Made by a program: the position numbers and the translations under genes. A model generated the notes under the pieces. That model was not told where the DNA came from and did no database searches. It was given only the letters and a program-made list of their open reading frames with translations. Of a stretch of DNA of 11,191 nucleotides, positions 1 through 5,226 are shown in pieces (positions within the stretch are counted from its first letter, which is position 1; each line of letters begins with the position of its first letter). The stretch comes from JBGTBQ01 sp041749275. Lineage in GTDB: Bacteria; Acidobacteriota; Blastocatellia; Pyrinomonadales; Pyrinomonadaceae. The stretch lies in the NCBI GenBank assembly GCA_041749275.1, contig JBGTBQ010000138.1, positions 1-11,191 on the forward strand, read 5' to 3'.

Positions 1-61
1 TTCGTCGCTAGACTTTAACTTTTCAATCTTTTAATCTCACCTGTCATCGAAATACGCGCGC

Positions 62-142
62 GCCGGGGTGGCGTAATGGCAGCCGCGCGGGTCTTAGAAG
101 CCCGTGCCGCAAGGCGTGCGGGTTCGAGTCCCGCCCCCGGCA
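62..142 (+). tRNA. tRNA-Leu (anticodon UAG, reads CUA)
   Basis: A complete cloverleaf can be drawn by hand. The acceptor stem GCCGGGG (62-68) pairs with CCCCGGC (135-141), with A142 as discriminator. The D stem is GCG/CGC (71-73 with 84-86). The anticodon stem CGGGT/GCCCG (88-92 with 100-104) closes the 7-base loop CTTAGAA, which places TAG at 95-97. A long variable arm (105-117, GCC..GGC stem) marks it as class II. The T stem GCGGG/CCCGC (118-122 with 130-134) closes the loop TTCGAGT. Class II shape plus a UAG anticodon gives leucine. The 3' CCA is not encoded (ATT follows), so it must be added after transcription. Confidence 0.96.
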
Positions 143-151
143 TTAAACCCA

Positions 152-225
152 GATGTCAGGTGACAGGTGCTGGATGTCAGTAACGACAGGCTCTTCTCAA
201 AATCCAGCACCTGTCATCTGACATC
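152..225. repeat. 24-bp inverted repeat between tRNA-Leu and tig, followed by a T-run
   Basis: The arm at 152-175 (GATGTCAGGTGACAGGTGCT then GGAT) is the reverse complement of 202-225 except at one position. In RNA that mismatch would be a G-U wobble, so the 24-bp stem is unbroken, with a 26-base loop (176-201). Five T residues follow at 229-233, just before the tig ribosome binding site. The structure could end the tRNA transcript or act as a tig leader hairpin. The long repetitive arms (GTCAGGTGACAGGTG) look more like a dispersed intergenic palindrome than a minimal terminator. Confidence 0.8.
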
Positions 226-243
226 ATATTTTTGGAGTTTTTT

Positions 244-1614
244 ATGAAGACTGAAATCATTGATGTTTCGCCGACCCGCAAAGAGATCAAGATCGAGATC
301 GAGCCGGAAGACGTGCGAGGAGAGTTCGAGCGCGTGAGCGCGGAGTACGCGCGCCACGCCGCCGTGCCCGGCTTCCGCAAGGGCCACGCGCCCGTCACCG
401 TCATCCGCACGCGCTTCAAGAAGGAGATTCGCGGCGACGTACTGCAAAAGGTCGTGCCCGATGTCGTCAGCCGCGCCATCGAGGAGAGCGGACTCAGTGT
501 TATCGGCCAGCCCGAGTTGCATCTCGACAATGAAGGTCTCGACAAATTCGGCAAGGAGCCGTTCTCATTGCACGCGCACGTCGAGGTGCTGCCTGAAGTC
601 ACGCTCGGCGAGTACAAGGGACTCGAAGCCGCGCGCCGCACGCGCCCCGTGACGGAAGAGAAGGTCGCGCGTGTCATCGAAGACCTGCGCGAGTCATCGG
701 CCTCGCTCCAGCCCGTCGAGGATCGCGGCGCGGAGGCGGGCGACACTGTGACCGTCAACTTCAAAGGACGCTACATCGAACCGCCGTCCGAAGAGGACAT
801 CAACGCCGAAGAGGTTGACGTGGTGCTCGGCGCTGAGGGAGTCCTGCAAGAGTTCACGGACAACCTGACGGGCGCGCACGCCGACGACGTGAAGACGTTT
901 ACAGTAAAGTATCCTGAAGACTTCAATGCAAAAGGTCTCGCCGGCAACGAGATCGAATACACGGCCACCGTCACCGCGGTGCGGCGCAAAGAGGTGCCCG
1001 CGCTCGACGACGAATGGGTCAAGAGTCTCGGCGAAGAGGAGGTTGACTCAGTCGAGAAGCTGCGCGAGCGCGTCCGCGAGAACCTGACGAAGCACTCCGC
1101 GCACGAAGCGGAGCAACGGCTGCGTAATGAAGTGCTGGCGAAGCTTGTCGCGGCACACCAGTTTGAAGTACCCGAAACGCTCGTCAACTATCAGGCGAAT
1201 CAATTCTTTCAGAACACCGTGCGTGACCTGATCCGCCGCGGCATTGATCCGCGCGGCCCCGAATTCAACTGGGACGCGCTGCGCGAGATGGCGCACACGC
1301 GCGCCGGTGAAGACCTGCGCGGCTCGCTCCTGCTGGAACGCATCGCCGACGCCGAGAGCATCGAGGTCACGGATGAGGAAGTCGAGACGGAAATCAACGA
1401 GATGGTCGAAGCGTCAGGCCAGCCCGTCGAGCAAGTGCGCGCTGCCTTGACAAAGGATGGGGGCGAACGTAGCATCGCCGACAGGTTGCGTAACCGCAAG
1501 GCGCTTGATCTTCTCGTCTCTCAAGCGAATGTCCGCGACGAAGTGTGGACGGACGAAGAGAAACAGACGGAAGAGGCGACGAGCGAGGCGGAGGCGCAGT
1601 CGCCCGGCGCCTGA
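244..1614 (+). CDS. tig: Trigger factor, ribosome-associated chaperone and peptidyl-prolyl isomerase
   Basis: This 456-residue protein has the size and three-part layout of trigger factor. The N-terminal ribosome-docking domain (about 1-130) carries the signature GFRKGHAP at 43-50, which contacts the ribosome at the exit tunnel. An FKBP-type prolyl isomerase domain follows at about 160-246, from GDTVTVNFKG to the end of its last strand. The C-terminal helical, SurA-like substrate cradle spans about 250-435. The last 20 residues are an acidic, Ala-rich tail. I chose ATG 244 because GGAG at 234-237 sits six bases upstream. An in-frame TTG at 232 would bury that site. It heads the tig-clpP-clpX order common across bacteria. 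The product is cytosolic and binds nascent chains before they reach the downstream protease and chaperone systems. Confidence 0.95.
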   Translation: MKTEIIDVSPTRKEIKIEIEPEDVRGEFERVSAEYARHAAVPGFRKGHAPVTVIRTRFKKEIRGDVLQKVVPDVVSRAIEESGLSVIGQPELHLDNEGLDKFGKEPFSLHAHVEVLPEVTLGEYKGLEAARRTRPVTEEKVARVIEDLRESSASLQPVEDRGAEAGDTVTVNFKGRYIEPPSEEDINAEEVDVVLGAEGVLQEFTDNLTGAHADDVKTFTVKYPEDFNAKGLAGNEIEYTATVTAVRRKEVPALDDEWVKSLGEEEVDSVEKLRERVRENLTKHSAHEAEQRLRNEVLAKLVAAHQFEVPETLVNYQANQFFQNTVRDLIRRGIDPRGPEFNWDALREMAHTRAGEDLRGSLLLERIADAESIEVTDEEVETEINEMVEASGQPVEQVRAALTKDGGERSIADRLRNRKALDLLVSQANVRDEVWTDEEKQTEEATSEAEAQSPGA

Positions 1615-1618
1615 GACA

Positions 1619-1697
1619 GGTTGGAGATTTGGAGACTCAAGTTTGAAATTTCAAATGCGAGCTTTCAGGTCTCCTTTTCAATTTACGGGTTTCCAAC
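1619..1697. repeat. Nested interrupted palindrome in the tig-clpP spacer
   Basis: Three nested complementary pairs lie just after the tig stop codon: GTTGG/CCAAC (1620-1624 with 1693-1697), GGAGAC/GTCTCC (1631-1636 with 1669-1674), and the perfect 14-base palindrome TTTGAAATTTCAAA (1642-1655) at the centre. The arms are built of short near-repeated words (GGAGATTTGGAGA). The element occupies most of the 139-base spacer and lies before the clpP ribosome binding site. It has no T-run, so I read it as an intergenic repeat element that may fold in mRNA rather than as a terminator. Confidence 0.6.
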
Positions 1698-1753
1698 ATC
1701 GAGCACGACCGGTTTTTACGCGCGCCCGGTGAGAAGTTTCAAAGAGGTCAAAC

Positions 1754-2395
1754 ATGATTCGCGTTCCCAGCATGATCGAGCAGATGATGGACGACGAGCG
1801 GCAGTACATTCCCAATCCAACTGTCTTCGAGCAGACGCCGCGCGGCGAGCGCTACTCGGATGTATACTCGCGGCTCCTGCGCGACAATATCGTCTTCCTC
1901 GGTACGCCGATTGACGACACGGTCGCTAACCTGATTGTCGCGCAACTCCTCTTCCTCGAAGCCGAAGACCCGGAGAAGGACATCAACCTCTATATCAACT
2001 CGCCCGGCGGCTCGATCACTTCCGGCATGGCGATCTACGACACGATGCAGTTTATCCGCCCGGACGTGGTGACGATCTGTCTGGGCCAATGCGCTTCGTT
2101 CGCGGCGCTACTGCTCTCGGCGGGCGCCAAGGGCAAGCGGTTCGCGCTGCCGAACTCGCGCATCCTCATCCACCAGCCACACGTGCAGGGCGGCATCGGC
2201 GGTCAGGCCAGCGACATCAAGATTCAGGCCGAAGAGATCATTCGTATGCGCGAACTCACTTCGACCATCCTCGCCAAGCACACGGAACAGCCCTTTGAAA
2301 CCATCGAACGCGACGTGGAGCGCGACCGCATCATGTCGGCGCAGCAGTCTAAAGAGTACGGTCTGATTGACGAGGTGATTACTCACCGCCAGTAA
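1754..2395 (+). CDS. clpP: ATP-dependent Clp protease, proteolytic subunit ClpP
   Basis: This 213-residue serine peptidase (family S14) forms the tetradecameric chamber fed by ClpX. The Ser/His/Asp triad can be placed as S115 (in GQCASFAALL), H140 (in RILIHQP) and D191 (second Asp of ERDVERD), with spacings that match the Escherichia coli enzyme. The oxyanion-loop motif INSPGGSITSGMAIYDTMQF and the hydrophobic docking region are typical. ATG 1754 is preceded by AAAGAGG at 1741-1747. Met7 is a possible second start, and a short N-terminal propeptide is expected to be removed by self-processing. The residues around the active Ser are unusual: C113 and F116 replace the common Ala and Met. clpX follows after 239 bases, so the two are probably co-regulated but not tightly coupled. 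Confidence 0.96.
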   Translation: MIRVPSMIEQMMDDERQYIPNPTVFEQTPRGERYSDVYSRLLRDNIVFLGTPIDDTVANLIVAQLLFLEAEDPEKDINLYINSPGGSITSGMAIYDTMQFIRPDVVTICLGQCASFAALLLSAGAKGKRFALPNSRILIHQPHVQGGIGGQASDIKIQAEEIIRMRELTSTILAKHTEQPFETIERDVERDRIMSAQQSKEYGLIDEVITHRQ

Positions 2396-2399
2396 CTTC

Positions 2400-2440
2400 A
2401 TGCGCCGCGCGACGAGAAAACGCGAATACCCTCGGCGCAT
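2400..2440 (+). other. Intercistronic stem-loop just after the clpP stop codon
   Basis: A perfect 8-bp inverted repeat, ATGCGCCG (2400-2407) with CGGCGCAT (2433-2440), encloses a second short helix CGCG/CGCG (2408-2411 with 2421-2424). It starts five bases after the clpP stop. Only a weak T-rich stretch (ATTTCT) follows, so it may be a poor terminator or a 3'-end-stabilising hairpin between clpP and clpX. Confidence 0.45.
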
Positions 2441-2634
2441 ATTTCTGTGATACAGTACGCTGCGTGGTTCGGGGGTCTCGTCGCCGGGCCGCGCCCCCGC
2501 TTCTTGCGACGAGCGCTTGGTTGACACATTCGGCAGGTTGCGTCGAAAGTCGGCGGGCGACTGTGAGCGCTCGCATCAATCCCCTTCAAGGTTTCATACA
2601 AGGTTAAACCGAACGGAGTTTCCCTCAAACGCCT

Positions 2635-3876
2635 ATGGTACGCCGAACTGACGACACGCTGCGCTGTTCCTTCTGCGGTAAGTCGCAGAACGAAGTCAAG
2701 AAACTCATCGCCGGCCCGACGGTCTACATCTGCAATGAGTGCATTGACATCTGCAACGAGATCATCACCGACGACCAGCAGGCCGAGGCCGTCGCCAGTC
2801 GCCCACCGCTCCCGAAGCCCGCGGAGATCAAATCCTTCCTCGATGAGTACGTCATCGGGCAGGAAGAGACGAAGAAGCGCCTCGCCGTCGCGGTCTACCA
2901 GCACTACAAGCGCATTGAAATCTCACGCCGTCGCGCCGACATCGAAATCCAGAAGTCGAACATCCTGCTCATCGGCCCGACCGGCACCGGCAAGACATTG
3001 CTCGCGCAGACGCTCGCGCGCATTCTTTCAGTCCCCTTCACCATCGTTGACGCGACGACGCTGACCGAAGCCGGCTACGTCGGCGAGGATGTGGAGAACA
3101 TCATCCTCAAGCTCCTGCAAGCCGCGAACGGCGACGTGGAGCGCGCTCAGCAAGGCATCATCTACATTGACGAGGTGGACAAAATCTGCCGCAAGGACGA
3201 GAACCCCTCGATCACGCGCGACGTGTCGGGGGAGGGCGTCCAGCAGGCGCTCTTGAAGATTCTCGAAGGCACGGTCGCCAACGTCCCGCCGCAGGGCGGT
3301 CGCAAGCACCCGCATCAGGAATTCTTCCCCGTAGACACGACCAACATTCTCTTCATCTGCGGCGGCGCTTTCGTCGGGCTGGAGAAGGTGGTCGAGCGAC
3401 GGATGCGGAACAAGTCCATGGGATTCCACGCCGACATCCGCGGCGCCAGCAGCCGCTACGCGCAGTCGCTCTCGCTCGTCCAGCCCGAAGACCTCGTCCG
3501 CTACGGCCTCATCCCCGAATTCGTCGGACGCCTCCCCGTCACCGGCGCGCTGCACGAGCTAGACGAGGCGGCGCTCATCCGCATCCTGTCCGAGCCGAAG
3601 AACGCGCTCATCAAGCAGTACCAGAAAAAGTTCGAGTACGACAACGTCAAGCTGCGCTTCACCGAAGACGCGCTCAAGGCCATCGCCCATCAAGCGGTCG
3701 AGCGTAAAGTGGGCGCGCGCGGCCTGATGATGATTATGGAAGAACTGCTCCTCGACGCCATGTACACGCTTCCCTCGCAGAAGCGCGTCAAGGAGTTCGC
3801 CATCACCCGCGAGATGGTCGAGCGCCGCCGCGCCCCCGCCGGCGAAGAACTCGCCGGCATTGACGAAGCCGCCTGA
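2635..3876 (+). CDS. clpX: ATP-dependent Clp protease, ATP-binding subunit ClpX
   Basis: This 413-residue AAA+ unfoldase recognises tagged or adaptor-bound proteins and threads them into ClpP. The N-terminal C4 zinc-binding domain uses C11, C14, C33 and C36. The AAA+ core has Walker A GPTGTGKT (114-121), pore loop GYVG (147-150), Walker B IIYIDE (175-180), the substrate-gating RKH loop (223-225) and the sensor-2 arginine R362 in GARGL. The ClpP-docking tripeptide, usually I/L/V-G-F, reads MGF (262-264). ATG 2635 is the only plausible start, because an in-frame stop lies at 2605 and the Zn finger begins at residue 11. The nearest ribosome-site-like GGAG (2615-2618) is 16 bases away, so initiation is weak or non-canonical. 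The length is normal for the family. Confidence 0.96.
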   Translation: MVRRTDDTLRCSFCGKSQNEVKKLIAGPTVYICNECIDICNEIITDDQQAEAVASRPPLPKPAEIKSFLDEYVIGQEETKKRLAVAVYQHYKRIEISRRRADIEIQKSNILLIGPTGTGKTLLAQTLARILSVPFTIVDATTLTEAGYVGEDVENIILKLLQAANGDVERAQQGIIYIDEVDKICRKDENPSITRDVSGEGVQQALLKILEGTVANVPPQGGRKHPHQEFFPVDTTNILFICGGAFVGLEKVVERRMRNKSMGFHADIRGASSRYAQSLSLVQPEDLVRYGLIPEFVGRLPVTGALHELDEAALIRILSEPKNALIKQYQKKFEYDNVKLRFTEDALKAIAHQAVERKVGARGLMMIMEELLLDAMYTLPSQKRVKEFAITREMVERRRAPAGEELAGIDEAA

Positions 3877-4027
3877 GTCAGATTCGACACTGTGCACTTG
3901 ATGTGAAGCCGGGCAATTTCGTGCCGGCAGATAATCCGCGATCCATTCGTTGAAGCTCCAATCCTTCGGCAGTAAAACCCGTATTCGATTTATCCTTCAT
4001 CTCTGGTCTCATCCGTAAAGCATATAC

Positions 4028-4046
4028 AGGCGGTTCCGATCCGCCT
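4028..4046 (+). terminator. Possible weak terminator hairpin after clpX
   Basis: AGGCGG (4028-4033) pairs with CCGCCT (4041-4046) around a 7-base loop and is followed by only two more T residues. It lies about 150 bases after clpX and 86 bases before the next start codon, a sensible place to separate the two transcripts. The stem is short and the T tract poor. The rest of the 255-base spacer holds no gene I can support. Confidence 0.35.
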
Positions 4047-4131
4047 TTCACCGACGGGAGGTTAATCAACCGAGCGCGGTAGGCGCGGAGCTTTTCGTGT
4101 AAAATGAGCCGGCGAAAGGAGAGTTAATGCC

Positions 4132-4764
4132 ATGAGTCTGCCGCTGACACGCACGCTTCTGACGGTCGAAGAATATCTTGACATGGAACGCGCCTCGGAA
4201 GTGCGCCACGAATATCTCGACGGTGAAATCTTCGAGATGTCGGGCGAAAGCCTCGAACACGGACGCATCAGTACGAACCTTGTCATCTCACTTGGCACGC
4301 AACTACGGGGGAAGTCCTGTGATGTATTGTCGAAGGATACAAAGGTTCGGAGCGGCTGGCTGCCTAAACCACGCCGGATGACGAAGGGTCTGTTTTCGTA
4401 CCCGGATGTCGTCATTGTGTGCGGGAAGCCGCAGTTTCACGACGAGTATCGAGACATCCTGACGAACCCGAACATCATCATCGAGGTCTTGTCCGACGCG
4501 ACCGAGAAGTTCGACCGCGGCGAGAAGTTCCGCCGTTACCGCGCGCACCTGCCGACGCTCACCGATTATGTGCTCGTCACGCAGGTCAAACCGTTCATTG
4601 ACCATTTCAGTAGAGGTGAAGGCGAGGCATGGATGCTCGTCTCGGTCGAAGGGCTTGAGCACAGCCTGCGCCTCGCTTCGATTGACTGTACGCTCCCGCT
4701 CGCGGAGGTTTATGACCGGGTGGAGTTCCCCCCTGAGACGGAAGAGTCCGCCAATGAAAGTTAG
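4132..4764 (+). CDS. Uma2/DUF820 family protein with a restriction-endonuclease-like fold
   Basis: This 210-residue protein matches the Uma2 (DUF820) pattern. It begins TVEEYLDME, followed by a conserved block HEYLDGEIFEMSG (26-38), then SYPDVVIV with D92, and NPNIIIEVLSDATEKFDRGEKF (113-133) with E118 and K132. These residues fit a PD-(D/E)XK nuclease core (D92 and E118 as metal ligands, a nearby Lys), but I assign them by pattern only. The family is expanded in cyanobacteria, Chloroflexota, Acidobacteriota and others, and the cellular role of most members is unknown. A strong site AAAGGAGAG (4115-4123) precedes ATG 4132 by eight bases; the ATG at 4127 is out of frame. It has its own spacer and hairpin upstream, and it interrupts the clpX-lon order, so it was probably inserted and is probably transcribed separately. 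Confidence 0.85.
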   Translation: MSLPLTRTLLTVEEYLDMERASEVRHEYLDGEIFEMSGESLEHGRISTNLVISLGTQLRGKSCDVLSKDTKVRSGWLPKPRRMTKGLFSYPDVVIVCGKPQFHDEYRDILTNPNIIIEVLSDATEKFDRGEKFRRYRAHLPTLTDYVLVTQVKPFIDHFSRGEGEAWMLVSVEGLEHSLRLASIDCTLPLAEVYDRVEFPPETEESANES

Positions 4765-4846
4765 AGCACAAGACAGGCGCGCAACTTCGGAACAGTCCCT
4801 TCACATAAGCCGAATTGAAATCTGAAGTACGAAAGGTTCCGTTCAC

Positions 4847-5044
4847 ATGAAGCTCGTACTCATCTTCGTCGCATGTCTCCTCGCCGTCTGCGCGGCATCC
4901 TTCCTCTTTGGTCTGGTTACGGGATTCATGCCCGGCATCATCCCGATCATCATCCTGACCGCGCTCCTAACGGCGGCAGTAAATAACCGGTTGGAGTCGA
5001 GGAGAATCAAAAAGGAGTTGGAAGAAGAGGGGTTGGGAAGTTGA
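4847..5044 (+). CDS. Small membrane protein, 65 residues, two predicted membrane segments
   Basis: I do not recognise this protein. It has two hydrophobic stretches, about residues 2-24 and 28-45, joined by a short Gly/Pro turn (GFMPG). A charged C-terminal tail rich in Arg, Lys and Glu (RLESRRIKKELEEEG) probably lies in the cytoplasm. GAAAGG (4831-4836) lies ten bases before ATG 4847. The separation of hydrophobic core and charged tail makes chance unlikely, but the short length keeps confidence moderate. It sits 82 bases after the Uma2-type gene and 182 bases before lon, on the same strand. It could share a transcript with the Uma2-type gene. Nothing in the sequence indicates a function. 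Confidence 0.6.
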   Translation: MKLVLIFVACLLAVCAASFLFGLVTGFMPGIIPIIILTALLTAAVNNRLESRRIKKELEEEGLGS

Positions 5045-5144
5045 TCCTAATCGGAGAAAAATCGGCGATGCTGATTGAAGGCGGCAGGTTTTTCTCTTGG
5101 TAGCGCGCTGGGGCGAAATAGTTTAGAATTGTTTTCGCATGTAT

Positions 5145-5174
5145 AGGGCGAGCGACTCGCGTTCGGCTCGCCCT
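5145..5174 (+). terminator. 9-bp hairpin plus TTT upstream of lon (terminator or leader structure)
   Basis: AGGGCGAGC (5145-5153) pairs perfectly with GCTCGCCCT (5166-5174) around a 12-base loop, and T residues run through 5176. It would close the transcript of the preceding small genes. If lon transcription begins upstream of it, it becomes a lon leader hairpin 52 bases before the start codon. A separate A/T-rich inverted repeat, GAGAAAAA/TTTTTCTC (5054-5061 with 5089-5096), lies in the same spacer. Confidence 0.55.
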
Positions 5175-5226
5175 TTGCACCATGCGCGGTAATCTGGCTC
5201 TCCTCGGTTAGTCTTAGATTTGATTT

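Noticed and set aside
2400..2450. 16-codon Arg-rich ORF (MRRATRKRE...) after clpP
   Set aside because: It coincides with the stem-loop at 2400-2440, has no ribosome site, and its composition follows from the GC-rich arms.
2521..2549. TTGACA at 2521-2526 as a clpX promoter
   Set aside because: The -35 match is perfect, but the base at 17-bp spacing (CGAAAG at 2544) is not a -10 box and no nearby spacing gives a better one.
3878..4069. 63-codon frame on the - strand in the clpX-Uma2 spacer
   Set aside because: It starts at TTG, has no ribosome site and matches no family I know. Its A/T-rich codon use differs from the neighbours. It could be a decayed piece of something, but that cannot be shown here.
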